From Clostridium cadaveris (lineage in GTDB: Bacteria > Bacillota > Clostridia > Clostridiales > Clostridiaceae), in NCBI RefSeq assembly GCF_020911725.1, contig NZ_CP076620.1, forward strand, positions 2,679,001 to 2,743,000: a stretch of DNA of 64,000 nucleotides, written 5' to 3'. Shown one piece after another: positions 55,318 to 64,000 of the stretch. Below the pieces are notes generated by a model. That model was not told where the DNA came from and ran no database searches. It worked only from the letters and a program-made list of their open reading frames with translations. Positions within the stretch are counted from its first letter, which is position 1; the number at the start of each line of letters is the position of its first letter. The position numbers were made by a program, and so were the translations under genes.

Positions 55318-55355
55318 AGTATCTATGATGATTTAAATTTTCATCATAGATACTT
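55318..55355. terminator. Bidirectional terminator between the unknown gene and topB
   Basis: AAGTATCTATGATGA and TCATCATAGATACTT form a perfect 15-bp stem with an 8-base loop. Confidence 0.85.
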
Positions 55356-55378
55356 TCTTAAAATCCTATTTGATTTTT

Positions 55379-57538
55379 TTACTCTATAAACTCCATCTTC
55401 CATTTAAAGTATCCAGTTTCCTCATCTTTTTCATACTTAAAATAGGCACTAAATACATTACCCTTTCGGCTCTTTAGATTTCTGAAACCAACTTTACCAT
55501 TTTTAAGAAGAAGCTCTACCATAGCACGGTTAACCGGCTTATTAAAGGATGCTATAAATTTGTCCTCTTTCCATATGGTGTACTTGCAGCCATTTTTCCA
55601 ATTTGTACAGCCAAAAGCTTTTTCTGTTTCTATAACTGGATTGCCACAAATAGGACACTTACCTATTTCTTCATATCCTTCTGGAACTTCCATCTTAAAA
55701 TTTTTTAGCATAGATGTGTCATTCTTTATTGCTTCTGTAGCTTTTACAGTAAAATCTTTTATCATTTCTAAAAATTCATCTCTTTGAAATTTTCCTTTTT
55801 CTATATCTGAAAGAGTTTTTTCAAGACGTCCGGTGTACTCTAGATCCAATAACTCTCTCACAGGAAATATTTCAACTAATGTTCTTCCTAGCTCTGTACA
55901 AGTCAGGCTCTTTCCTTTAGATTTTATATAACCTGCATCCTTTAATTTCTTTATAGTTTCTGCTCTAGTTGCAGGAGTTCCGATGCTAAACCCACTAAGG
56001 ATGGCAGCCATCATCTCTGCGCTATCCTCTTCATCTTTAAAGCTCTTTCCACAAGTCTCCATAACCCTTAATAGAGTTTTTTCAGTATGAAGCTTTGGCG
56101 GCTTTTTAGTTACAGCATTTACCTTAGCATTAGTTATATCTACCATTTCCTTTTCTAAAACCATAGGAAGAATAGTATCCTTGCTTTCCATATTTTCTAC
56201 AATACGCCATCCTTCAACGATTTGTACCTTACCCTTCGCCATAAAGACTCCAGGTATGTTAGGTTCATTTACTTTTATTATAAGCTTAGTTTCTTCAAAC
56301 TCAGCTATAGGCATGAACTGCATCAAAAATCTGTTTTTTACAGCCTCATAAACTATGAATTCATCCTTAGTTAAACCTTGAGGCTTCATGTAAGTCGGAA
56401 CTATAGCACTGTGGCTTTCTACTTTCGAGTTATCAAATACTCTTTTATTTGTAGTGAATTTAATCTGAGCTTCATATGGAAGCCCTTTTTTCAAGGTATC
56501 AAGAACTTTTTGTGTCCTATCTTTTAAGCTTTCCTCTAAGGCCACACTACCTGTTCTCGGATAAGTTATGAATTTCTTTTCATAAAGAGACTGAGCAACC
56601 TTTAAAACTTTATCCGAAGTCCACCCCTTATATTTGCTCGTTATGTGTCCTTGAAGATTTGAAAGGTTAAATAAAAGAGGCGGATATTCTTTTTTCTTTT
56701 CTATCTGCTTCTCCATTATCTGTCCGCTTTTATCTTTCAAAAGCTTTTTAATTTCTTCTAGCTTTTCCTTATCCTCAAACTTTTCACTTTCATTTTCATA
56801 GTAGATTCCTTGAAATTCCTCATTGCTTTTATTCTTAAAATCTGCTGATAATTTATAATAAGTAGTTGCCTGAAAGTTTTCAATCTCCTTGTCTCTGTCA
56901 TAAATAATCTTTAATGTTGGAAGAAGTACCCTTCCGATATTTATTATACCTTTTTTATTGGTACTATATCTTAAGGTTGCCACAGAGGTTAAATTTATTC
57001 CTATTATCCAGTCTGCCCATTGCCTTCCTATTCCAGCATCCCTAAGAGATTTCATTTCCTCATTGGCCTTTAACTTCTCCATACCCTTTTTTACTTCTTC
57101 TGCTGTCCATTCATTCAAAAGTATTCTAAAAACAGGCTTTTTTTCATGAAAATACATGAAAAGTTCATCTCCAATAAGCTGTCCTTCCCTATCAAAGTCT
57201 GTTGCAGAGATAATTCCATCTACATCATTTCTATCTATAAGATTTTTTATAGTTTCTATCTGCTTTTGAGCTCCCTTATCCACCATAGCTTTATTTACAC
57301 TGTCACTTTTAATCTTATACTTAAATCCTTGTGGTATAAAAGGAAACTTTTCAAGCCTCCAGCCCTTCATATTAGCATCATAATCCTTAGCATCATATAA
57401 CTGAAGCAGATGTCCAAAAGCCCAGGTAACTATATAGATTTCTCCTTCAAAGTATCCATCTTTTCTAGTTTTTATCTTGAAAGCATCTGCAATATTCTTA
57501 GCTACAGAAGGCTTTTCTGCTATTATAACTTTTTTCAT
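55379..57538 (-). CDS. topB: DNA topoisomerase III
   Basis: The 719-residue type IA topoisomerase has the TOPRIM start (IAEKPSVAKNIADAF), the acidic metal motif (ATDFDREGQLIGDEL), and the active-site Tyr in FITYPRTGSVALEESL. A zinc-ribbon-like remnant (CPICGNPVIETEKAFGC) and a C-terminal domain follow. It relaxes negative supercoils and decatenates DNA. Compared with TopA it lacks the long zinc-finger tail. It starts behind AGGAGG at 57538 and is monocistronic. Confidence 0.95.
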   Translation of the reverse strand: MKKVIIAEKPSVAKNIADAFKIKTRKDGYFEGEIYIVTWAFGHLLQLYDAKDYDANMKGWRLEKFPFIPQGFKYKIKSDSVNKAMVDKGAQKQIETIKNLIDRNDVDGIISATDFDREGQLIGDELFMYFHEKKPVFRILLNEWTAEEVKKGMEKLKANEEMKSLRDAGIGRQWADWIIGINLTSVATLRYSTNKKGIINIGRVLLPTLKIIYDRDKEIENFQATTYYKLSADFKNKSNEEFQGIYYENESEKFEDKEKLEEIKKLLKDKSGQIMEKQIEKKKEYPPLLFNLSNLQGHITSKYKGWTSDKVLKVAQSLYEKKFITYPRTGSVALEESLKDRTQKVLDTLKKGLPYEAQIKFTTNKRVFDNSKVESHSAIVPTYMKPQGLTKDEFIVYEAVKNRFLMQFMPIAEFEETKLIIKVNEPNIPGVFMAKGKVQIVEGWRIVENMESKDTILPMVLEKEMVDITNAKVNAVTKKPPKLHTEKTLLRVMETCGKSFKDEEDSAEMMAAILSGFSIGTPATRAETIKKLKDAGYIKSKGKSLTCTELGRTLVEIFPVRELLDLEYTGRLEKTLSDIEKGKFQRDEFLEMIKDFTVKATEAIKNDTSMLKNFKMEVPEGYEEIGKCPICGNPVIETEKAFGCTNWKNGCKYTIWKEDKFIASFNKPVNRAMVELLLKNGKVGFRNLKSRKGNVFSAYFKYEKDEETGYFKWKMEFIE

Positions 57539-57623
57539 TGTTGAAGTTTCCTCCTAATTGCTACGACTATTAGTATAGTTTTCTATTTCTATTATACGTT
57601 TTTTTTAATAATTTACAAATTAA

Positions 57624-57655
57624 AAACTTCCTAGAACTACTTGTCTAGGAAGTTT
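57624..57655 (-). terminator. Rho-independent terminator of the amidohydrolase gene
   Basis: AAACTTCCTAG pairs perfectly with CTAGGAAGTTT over a 10-base loop; U-rich sequence follows on the minus strand. It ends five bases before the stop codon of the amidohydrolase. Confidence 0.85.
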
Positions 57656-57659
57656 ATAT

Positions 57660-58811
57660 TTATCTTTTATATACTACTTCTCCATTTATTATTGTATATA
57701 AAGTGTTGGTATAAGTATCTAGGGGATTGCCATCTAAGATTACCACATCAGCATCTTTTCCTTCTTCTATAGAACCTAATCTATCTGAAACACCTAATAT
57801 TTCTGCTGCATTTATTGTTATTGTGCTTAGTGCCTCTTCAAAAGTTAAATTTCCTGCTTTTTGAGCAAGTCCTGCACATATTGGAAGATAATTTATTTCT
57901 ATAACTGGGTGATCTGTCATTATAGCAACTTTTACCCCCTTATGCATAAGCGCTGCTGGTGTTTCAAAGCTCTTATTTTTAACCTCTATCTTAGATTTAT
58001 TCGACATAGTTGGTCCTATTATAGCTGGACATCCTGATTCCTTAACGTCGTCACTTATTAAATGCCCTTCTGAACAATGATCTAAAGTCAATTTTAAATC
58101 AAATTCTTTAGCTATTCTTATTGCAGTTAATATATCATCAGCTCTATGGCAGTGAGCCTTTAGCGGCATTTTACCTTCAAGTACTGGTAAGAAAGCTTCC
58201 ATCTTTATATTCTTCTCAAAATATTCACCTTTCTTTTCTGCATTTTCTTTCTTAGCTTTGTAGTTTTCTGCTTCCGTAATAGTTTTTCTAAGAAGTGCTG
58301 CTGTACCCATTCTAGTTGAAGGCATTTTACCCTTTCCGTTATATACTCTCTTTGGATTTTCTCCAAAAGCTATTTTCATAGCAGCTGGTTCAACTATTTT
58401 CATCTTGTCTACATTGTTTCCATAAGTTTTCATTACAACAAATTGTCCACCTACAACATTAGCACTTCCTGGCCCAGTCATAACTGTAGTTATTCCAGCT
58501 TCGACGGCTACGTCAAAATAATGATCCATAGGATTGATACCATCTATAGCTCTCATTTCTGGAGTTATTGGGTCAGTGGCTTCATTCCCATCATTACCTT
58601 CAAAGCCCATGCCTGATTCCCACATTCCTAAATGACAATGCGCATCTATCATTCCAGGTATAACCACAGCTCCACTAGCGTCTATTATTTCTCCGGAGTA
58701 ATCCTTTATCTCCCTTGCTACCTTTTTTATCTTTCCATCCTCAATTAATATATCACCATTTTCATATACATCCTCTGCCATGGTGTATATCTTTCCATTT
58801 TTTATAAGCAT
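57660..58811 (-). CDS. Imidazolonepropionase-like amidohydrolase
   Basis: The 383-residue metal hydrolase has the amidohydrolase start (LIKNGKIYTMAEDVYENGDI), the HxH metal motif (MIDAHCHLGMWESGMG), further His sites (LKAHCHRADD, LTLDHCSEGH) and the Asp-bearing AIMTDHPVIE, with the closing GSIEEGKDADVVILDGNP. The family includes many enzymes of unknown substrate. It starts behind GGAGG at 58811. Confidence 0.9.
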   Translation of the reverse strand: MLIKNGKIYTMAEDVYENGDILIEDGKIKKVAREIKDYSGEIIDASGAVVIPGMIDAHCHLGMWESGMGFEGNDGNEATDPITPEMRAIDGINPMDHYFDVAVEAGITTVMTGPGSANVVGGQFVVMKTYGNNVDKMKIVEPAAMKIAFGENPKRVYNGKGKMPSTRMGTAALLRKTITEAENYKAKKENAEKKGEYFEKNIKMEAFLPVLEGKMPLKAHCHRADDILTAIRIAKEFDLKLTLDHCSEGHLISDDVKESGCPAIIGPTMSNKSKIEVKNKSFETPAALMHKGVKVAIMTDHPVIEINYLPICAGLAQKAGNLTFEEALSTITINAAEILGVSDRLGSIEEGKDADVVILDGNPLDTYTNTLYTIINGEVVYKR

Positions 58812-58958
58812 ATGTTATAGCCTCCTTTTAAATTATCTATACTATCTTTTTCTATATAAGTAATATAAAAGCCTTGTTATTATTTAAATATCTGTACTAC
58901 TTTTTTTAAAATTGTATTGCTTAAAATGTTTATATATTAATGTTCATTACAAATATAA

Positions 58959-58989
58959 AACACCCATATATAATCTAGATATGGGTGTT
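58959..58989 (-). terminator. Rho-independent terminator of the TspO gene
   Basis: AACACCCATAT pairs perfectly with ATATGGGTGTT over a 9-base loop, then U-rich sequence on the minus strand. Confidence 0.8.
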
Positions 58990-59008
58990 CAAACCTAAAA
59001 CTTGTTAA

Positions 59009-59509
59009 TCACATCTCATTTAGCATCCATACAAAAAAGTTTAATACTCCTGCAAAAGCTACCCAAGCCGCATAAGGTATCATCAACATTCCTGCCACCT
59101 TATCTCTCTTAAAAAATGCTATGGTAGTTAAAATTATGAAAATAAATAGCACTACAAGCTCTACAAACGCTAAACCATATAGTCTAAAATTAAAGAAAAG
59201 GAATGGCCATAAGAAATTTAGAATAAGCTGAATTCCATAGAACACTAATGGAATCTTTGAGGTATTAGTTTCTTTTATTACCATGTATACTCTATATGCG
59301 GCTATTCCCATTAATATATAAAGAATTGTCCAAACTATTGGAAATACTATAGCTGGCGGAGAAAATACAGGCTTTTGTAAATTAGAGTACATAAGTATGG
59401 AATTTTTATTAAAAATTCCAGCTATGAAGCCCCCTCCTACTGATATAATCAGACTTATTATGAGAGCACCTATGTCAACTTTCTTCTTTTCTTTATTTCC
59501 TTTTTTCAT
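59009..59509 (-). CDS. tspO: TspO/MBR (peripheral benzodiazepine receptor-like) membrane protein
   Basis: The open frame reaches 59608, but ATG 59509 has a GGGGAGGG site six bases upstream; this gives 166 residues with five membrane helices, the TspO size. Diagnostic segments are LQKPVFSPPAIVFPIVWTIL, the IQLILNFLWPFLFF helix and the final PYAAWVAFAGVLNFFVWMLN. TspO proteins bind porphyrins and steroids and are linked to tetrapyrrole stress. No tetrapyrrole gene is nearby. Confidence 0.9.
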   Translation of the reverse strand: MKKGNKEKKKVDIGALIISLIISVGGGFIAGIFNKNSILMYSNLQKPVFSPPAIVFPIVWTILYILMGIAAYRVYMVIKETNTSKIPLVFYGIQLILNFLWPFLFFNFRLYGLAFVELVVLFIFIILTTIAFFKRDKVAGMLMIPYAAWVAFAGVLNFFVWMLNEM

Positions 59510-59699
59510 AAAAAAGACCCTCCCCATATGTTTCATCTCATGACTAGCCGTTGTAACACTCCCACATCTTTTCAGATAAGAAATAACAACAGACATGTCC
59601 ATAGACAAAGACTTCTATGCTTAAGATGACTTTAAACCTAAATCTAAGAATTCGGTTTATTAAATATTATGAGGAGATATTCCATTTTATACTAATGTA

Positions 59700-60650
59700 T
59701 TATGAATATACAATAGTTTTTGAAAGTATTTCTTCTAAGATATTTTTTATATCGTTTATGACTTCATCCCTATTTATTTCATTTAATATCTCATGTCTTG
59801 CTCCATCGTATAGCTTATAGGAAACATTTTTTATTCCAAGCTTCTTATAAAGGTTATATAGATTTATAATTCCTTTTCCGTTTTCTCCAACAGGATCTTT
59901 ACTTCCAGCTAGAATATATATGTTTAATGATTTTGGTATTTTTTTTAAATTACTCTCTTTATGAATTTCTTTTAATCCCTTTAATAAATCATAAAAATAA
60001 GATGCTGTAAAGATATTTCCGCAATATTTATTATTTAAATACTTGTCCACTTCTTTTTCATCTCTTGTAAGCCAGTCACAGTTAGTTCTAACAGGCTTAA
60101 AGTTATTATTAAAGCTTCCAAAAGAAAGCTTATCCATAAGTTTACTTTGCTTTCTTCTTCCAAAGATTTTCATCTCCAAATATGATATAGGAATTCCAAG
60201 ATTATTTATAGCTTTCTGCTTTCCATTAGATCCTGACAATATAAGCCCATCTATGCTGTCTCCGTAAAGCTCTATATACCTTTGAGATAAGAAAGAACCC
60301 ATACTGTGACCAAATAAAATAATAGGTATTCCTTCGTTTTCTCTTTTAATAAGATCATTCATATCTTTTAAATCATATACCATAGAATGAAAATTGTCCT
60401 TATCATCCATATATCCTAAATCATCTATTGATGCTGCAGTTTCCCCATGTCCTCTATGATCATGTCCATAGACAGTAAATCCTACTTCTACAAGTTCTCT
60501 TGCAAACTCATCATACCTTAATATATTTTCTGACATACCATGAGAAATCTGAACGATAGCCTTAGGCATATCACATGTAATATTTTCCCACTTATAGCAA
60601 TTTAATTTTATTCCACGACTATCTATAAACTTAAAGTTTTTTCTTTTCAC
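59700..60650 (-). CDS. Alpha/beta hydrolase, lysophospholipase/monoglyceride lipase type
   Basis: The 316-residue protein has the lipase-like layout: VQISHGMSENILRYDEFARE (oxyanion His-Gly), GHDHRGHGET, nucleophile GHSMGSFLSQRYIE, the acid region AGSKDPVGENG and the His in DGARHEILNE. There is no signal peptide. It starts with GTG at 60650 behind GAGGTGAG. It is probably a cytoplasmic ester or monoacylglycerol hydrolase. Confidence 0.9.
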   Translation of the reverse strand: MKRKNFKFIDSRGIKLNCYKWENITCDMPKAIVQISHGMSENILRYDEFARELVEVGFTVYGHDHRGHGETAASIDDLGYMDDKDNFHSMVYDLKDMNDLIKRENEGIPIILFGHSMGSFLSQRYIELYGDSIDGLILSGSNGKQKAINNLGIPISYLEMKIFGRRKQSKLMDKLSFGSFNNNFKPVRTNCDWLTRDEKEVDKYLNNKYCGNIFTASYFYDLLKGLKEIHKESNLKKIPKSLNIYILAGSKDPVGENGKGIINLYNLYKKLGIKNVSYKLYDGARHEILNEINRDEVINDIKNILEEILSKTIVYS

Positions 60651-60812
60651 ACTTACTCACCTCATCTGTATTTCATAAAAACATCTTTAAACTTATTTTA
60701 TATAATATTTTTTAAGAAATCTACACTTTATCGTAATCATAATGTAATTACATTATGATATAATTATTTTATTAATTTATACATATAGAAAATTATAGGT
60801 AGGTGAAATGCT

Positions 60813-61496
60813 TTGAATATACTGATAGCTGAAGATGAACAAGATATATGCGAACTTATGGCCCTGCATCTGACAAAGGAAGGATTCAACGTTTTTAAAA
60901 CCTTTGATGGAATGTCAGCCATAGAAACTTTTAGGAATAATAATATTGATTTAGCTATTCTAGATGTAATGATGCCAATAATGGACGGATTTTCTGTCCT
61001 TAAAAATATACGAGAAACTAGTGAAATACCAGTTATTATGGTAACTGCTCGAGGTGAAGATACCGATAAAATAGCAGGATTAAATCTAGGAGCTGATGAC
61101 TATGTAGTTAAACCATTTTCTGCAATGGTACTTATAGCAAGGGTCAATGCCCAATTAAGAAGATACTATAAATTTACTAATGGAAAAGGAAAAAACATCT
61201 TATACGTTGGGGATTTATCTCTATGTAGAGATAGTTGCGCTTTATGCAAAAATGATGCCCCTATAGAGCTTAATGCTAAAGAGTATAAAATAATGGAGCT
61301 TCTTATGGAGAATCCAGGAAAAGTATATACTAAAAAACAAATTTATGAGCAGGTTTGGAAAGATACTTATTATGGCGATGATAATACAATAATGGTACAC
61401 ATAAGCCATATTAGAGAAAAAATAGAGGACAATCCCAGAGAGCCTAAATACCTAAAAACTATCCGAGGTATAGGCTACAAGCTTGAAAGTCTATAA
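60813..61496 (+). CDS. OmpR/PhoB-family response regulator
   Basis: The 227-residue regulator has a receiver domain (MNILIAEDEQDICELMALHL, phospho-acceptor Asp51 in LAILDVMMP, Lys in DDYVVKPFSA) and a C-terminal winged helix (LNAKEYKIMELLMENPGKVY, HISHIREKIEDNPREPKYL). The start is a TTG at 60813 behind TAGGTAGGTG. A tiny ATG-CTT-TGA frame ends one base into that TTG. The kinase gene follows at once. Confidence 0.93.
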   Translation: MNILIAEDEQDICELMALHLTKEGFNVFKTFDGMSAIETFRNNNIDLAILDVMMPIMDGFSVLKNIRETSEIPVIMVTARGEDTDKIAGLNLGADDYVVKPFSAMVLIARVNAQLRRYYKFTNGKGKNILYVGDLSLCRDSCALCKNDAPIELNAKEYKIMELLMENPGKVYTKKQIYEQVWKDTYYGDDNTIMVHISHIREKIEDNPREPKYLKTIRGIGYKLESL

Positions 61497-61497
61497 T

Positions 61498-62910
61498 ATG
61501 AGCTGCAATAAAAAATATAAGCATAAGATTGCTAATTCCCTGCTTCGTAACTATGTATTTTTAGCTTTTTCCATGACTCTACTTATTATTATAACCTCTA
61601 TAATAGTAGGAATGTTTGCATTTTTTCTCTTCTTTAATACTTCAAACGTTATGTCTGAGCCAGAGGAAATAATGATGGATGATTATACTTTGATCGATAC
61701 CTCCACTATTGAATCTTCAGGAGGTTTTGTAGAGGTTATAGATAAAAACAATAATGTAGTTTATACTAGAGGAACGAATCCTAATCCAAAATCTCATTAT
61801 AGTTTAGAAGATTATAATAAGATAATATTAAGCAGCCAATTTGAAAATTTAGAAGATGGGTATTCCTATAGAAGCAGTTATAATAAAAATAAAGATTTTC
61901 TTTTAGTAGTAGCTATACCAGAAAGCGGTGAAAAAGATATTCATCCTCCAAAGAAAAGATTAAGTCCTAGGGTATTTATAGCACTATCACTATTAAGCGG
62001 ATTTTCTATAATCGCTATATTTTTTATCTTTTACTCTAGGCTATCATCAAGAGATTTTGTAAAACCTCTTGAGCTTTTAACGGAAGGAGCAAATCGTTTT
62101 GCTAAAGGAGATTATTCCACACGAATTGCTATTTATTCTGAAAATGAGTTTGGTGAATTAAAGGATTCTTTTAATATAATGGCACAAAAAATTCAGGATG
62201 AAATGATGCTTCGTGAAAAATCTGAAGAAAGTAGAAGAAGACTTATACTTGACATATCCCATGATTTAAAAAATCCATTGTCAAGTATCTTAGGTTATTC
62301 AAATCTCATTTTAGAAGAAAATATCCCAAATGAGGATAAAAAGAAATATCTTGAGGTTATAAATAATAATAGCCAGAGAGCAAATGAACTTTTACAAGAT
62401 TTATTTGATTTCTCTAAGCTTCAAAGTATTGACTTTAAACTTACATTAATAAACAGTGATATATGTGAATTTTTAAGAGAAATAATAGCTTTCTACATTC
62501 CTGAATTTGATAAAAATAAGTTTGATTATGATTTTGATATAATGGAAGAACCTTTTATGCTCAAAATAGATGAAAAGCATATGTATAGAGCTTTATCTAA
62601 TATAATAAATAACTCAATAAAATATAATCCTGATGGAACTAAAGTAAAAATTTCTGGGAAATCCTCAAAAAACTCATTTATTATAACCATTGAAGACAAT
62701 GGAATAGGAATCCCAGCCTCCCTACAACATGATATATTCAATCCCTTTGTAAGGGTTGATGATTCACGTAATTCTAAAAGCGGAGGAAATGGCCTTGGTC
62801 TTGCTATAGCAAAAGATATAATAGAAAAGCATAATGGTACTATAGAACTATATAGCGACATAAATAAGGGTTGTATTTTCGTAATTACTTTATTATCAGA
62901 AAATCTATAA
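61498..62910 (+). CDS. Sensor histidine kinase with HAMP domain
   Basis: The 470-residue kinase has two membrane helices (MTLLIIITSIIVGMFAFFLFF and FIALSLLSGFSIIAIFFIFY) around an outer domain of about 110 residues, then HAMP, HisKA with the phospho-His in DISHDLKNPLSSILG, and an HATPase domain with NNSIKYNPDG, DNGIGIP and GGNGLGLAIAKDI. The start ATG at 61498 lies two bases after the regulator stop; a TTG at 61483 is less likely. The signal sensed is not evident. Confidence 0.93.
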   Translation: MSCNKKYKHKIANSLLRNYVFLAFSMTLLIIITSIIVGMFAFFLFFNTSNVMSEPEEIMMDDYTLIDTSTIESSGGFVEVIDKNNNVVYTRGTNPNPKSHYSLEDYNKIILSSQFENLEDGYSYRSSYNKNKDFLLVVAIPESGEKDIHPPKKRLSPRVFIALSLLSGFSIIAIFFIFYSRLSSRDFVKPLELLTEGANRFAKGDYSTRIAIYSENEFGELKDSFNIMAQKIQDEMMLREKSEESRRRLILDISHDLKNPLSSILGYSNLILEENIPNEDKKKYLEVINNNSQRANELLQDLFDFSKLQSIDFKLTLINSDICEFLREIIAFYIPEFDKNKFDYDFDIMEEPFMLKIDEKHMYRALSNIINNSIKYNPDGTKVKISGKSSKNSFIITIEDNGIGIPASLQHDIFNPFVRVDDSRNSKSGGNGLGLAIAKDIIEKHNGTIELYSDINKGCIFVITLLSENL

Positions 62911-62931
62911 TAAGTTTATTTTTAAATTATA

Positions 62932-62963
62932 AAGAGTGAAAGACTTAAAAGCCTTTCACTCTT
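62932..62963. terminator. Bidirectional terminator between the kinase and hydrolase genes
   Basis: AAGAGTGAAAG pairs perfectly with CTTTCACTCTT over a 10-base loop, between two convergent genes. Confidence 0.8.
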
Positions 62964-62970
62964 CGTTATT

Positions 62971-63795
62971 TTACTTATTTTCTTCCCGAGTCCTCATTAT
63001 CCATTCCTTTACAAGCTCATTAAATAATCTCTCTTGTTCTATTTGAAGATTATGTCCACACTTGTCTATAATAGCAAAGGTTGCTCTTGGATAGTTTTCT
63101 AAAATTGATATAGCATCACGATAGCCTACACTAGAATCCTGTCTTCCTAAAAGTATTAATGATGGTTTTAAGAATTTGTGTTCTAAAACATCAACATCAA
63201 AAGAATATTCATACCCATATTTTTTAATATTTCTTAAAAAATCTTTTTCTCTTATTTTAATACCTGAAAGCACATCATTTCTATATCTCTCAAAAATCCT
63301 TCTGCTTTGAACTACTGAAGATTTGTCAAACATATCTAAATCCTCATCTGAAAGACGGGATAAAAGTTCTTCATCTCGATGTAAAATCACATGATTATCA
63401 ACATTTCTCTTATCCATATAAGCATATATAACTGGGCATATGAGACAAAGTCCATCTACTCTATCAGCCATATTATATATTATTCCCCTCGAAATATATC
63501 CACCAAAAGATTCTCCAGCAAGGAGAAATTTTTCTTCTGGTATAACTTTATTTATAAATTCAAGAACTATATCTAAAATATTGTCTGAGCAAGTTATCTT
63601 TTCAGAGCCATTTGTCTTTCCCATTCCTGGAAGATCTATATAAATTCTTTTATACCCGTATAAATCTTTAAATATAGGTTCCATACACCCCTTCATAAGC
63701 CTATGATCAGCATAAAAGCCATGAATCATAAGAATTGGTTTCCCTTCACCTATAACCTCATAATTTATCCATATATCATCTATATTACATCTCAT
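62971..63795 (-). CDS. Alpha/beta hydrolase
   Basis: The 274-residue protein has a classical alpha/beta-hydrolase pattern: ILMIHGFYADHRLM (oxyanion), RIYIDLPGMGKTNGS, nucleophile LAGESFGGYISRGI, the acid in LGRQDSSVGYRD and the His in DKCGHNLQIEQ. It has no signal peptide. It starts at 63795 behind AAAGGAGAAAG. The substrate is unknown. Confidence 0.9.
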   Translation of the reverse strand: MRCNIDDIWINYEVIGEGKPILMIHGFYADHRLMKGCMEPIFKDLYGYKRIYIDLPGMGKTNGSEKITCSDNILDIVLEFINKVIPEEKFLLAGESFGGYISRGIIYNMADRVDGLCLICPVIYAYMDKRNVDNHVILHRDEELLSRLSDEDLDMFDKSSVVQSRRIFERYRNDVLSGIKIREKDFLRNIKKYGYEYSFDVDVLEHKFLKPSLILLGRQDSSVGYRDAISILENYPRATFAIIDKCGHNLQIEQERLFNELVKEWIMRTREENK

Positions 63796-63843
63796 AAATT
63801 TTCTTTCTCCTTTTGAACTACATATGATTTTTCCAATAATATT

Positions 63844-64000
63844 ATATTACAAATAACGTCCAAGAAGAAATAATCTCCTTGGACGTAAAATCACTTATAT
63901 ATGCTCATGATCCTTTATATGCTTCATGCAATACTCTCTTGCCCCTGAGCATTTAGAACAATATCTAAATTCCATATCTGGGTCATCATTTTCTGTTATT
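63844..64000 (-). CDS. 3' end of an unidentified Cys/His-rich protein
   Basis: From the window edge the minus strand reads ITENDDPDMEFRYCSKCSGA then REYCMKHIKDHEHI, a CxxC-x6-C-x3-H pattern like a small zinc site, and the frame continues through a hairpin at 63858-63888 to a stop at 63844. The upstream part lies outside the window. The Cys/His motif is not one I can name with confidence. Confidence 0.5.
63858..63888 (-). terminator. Rho-independent terminator-like hairpin, overlapping an open frame
   Basis: ACGTCCAAG pairs perfectly with CTTGGACGT over a 13-base loop. It lies inside the last codons of the partial frame ending at 63844, so either the true stop is elsewhere or the hairpin overlaps coding sequence. 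Confidence 0.5.

Noticed and set aside
59510-59650. A leader RNA upstream of tspO
   Set aside because: The G-rich stretch before the start resembles a structured leader, but it matches no riboswitch class I know and gives no convincing stem set.

Overview
The window is AT-rich DNA with the gene style of a low-GC Gram-positive anaerobe, most likely a Clostridium (cluster I). This is inferred from strong GGAGG ribosome sites, many short hairpin-plus-U-run terminators, and a typical clostridial gene set: a NifU-like/GGGtGRT pair, BrnQ, a DUF1846 protein, tyrosine phenol-lyase, a ferredoxin-type aldo/keto reductase and a group of PTS genes. No rRNA, tRNA or CRISPR array was seen.

Layout. 0-11 kb: tail of a two-gene chromate transporter, a methyltransferase, a small spore-protein-like ORF, a degenerate HMA protein, a SulP transporter, a methyltransferase/Nudix pair, a GntR regulator beside tyrosine phenol-lyase, a decayed ECF-sigma/regulator/ABC-permease locus, and an EamA transporter with a histidine-rich tail. 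11.3-24.4 kb is an accessory block: a Tn916-type integrase relic, an ArsR/ArsP-type permease/thioredoxin operon with repeated palindromic operators, a group II intron relic, a second broken ECF sigma/anti-sigma locus, a GNAT, an MBL-fold relic, a giant BspA-like leucine-rich-repeat surface protein, and a divergent YeeE transporter plus a membrane-anchored Cys/His protein interrupted by an in-frame UGA.

24.7-47.6 kb returns to core-like genes: NifU-like/GGGtGRT, aldo/keto reductase, BrnQ, DUF1846, HAD phosphatase, MATE efflux, an orphan cobalamin riboswitch with its own promoter and no downstream B12 gene, an L,D-transpeptidase, a HIRAN-domain protein, a PatB-type lyase, a Tet(M)-like GTPase, prolyl oligopeptidase, a DUF488 protein and a galactitol-type PTS operon with its PRD regulator. 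47.8-64 kb: an unknown protein, an NMT1-type ABC importer, TPR and VIT/VWA proteins, topoisomerase III, an amidohydrolase, TspO, two alpha/beta hydrolases and an OmpR-type two-component system.

The most unusual signals are: the orphan B12 riboswitch whose transcript would cover about 550 nt with only tiny ORFs; the UGA followed at once by a perfect hairpin in the protein next to YeeE; two independently decayed ECF sigma loci, each with a frameshift at a run of seven A; three near-identical palindromes in the ars operon; and a group II intron remnant flanked by two homologous terminator hairpins. All assignments come from reading the sequence and remembered family features; no database search was run.
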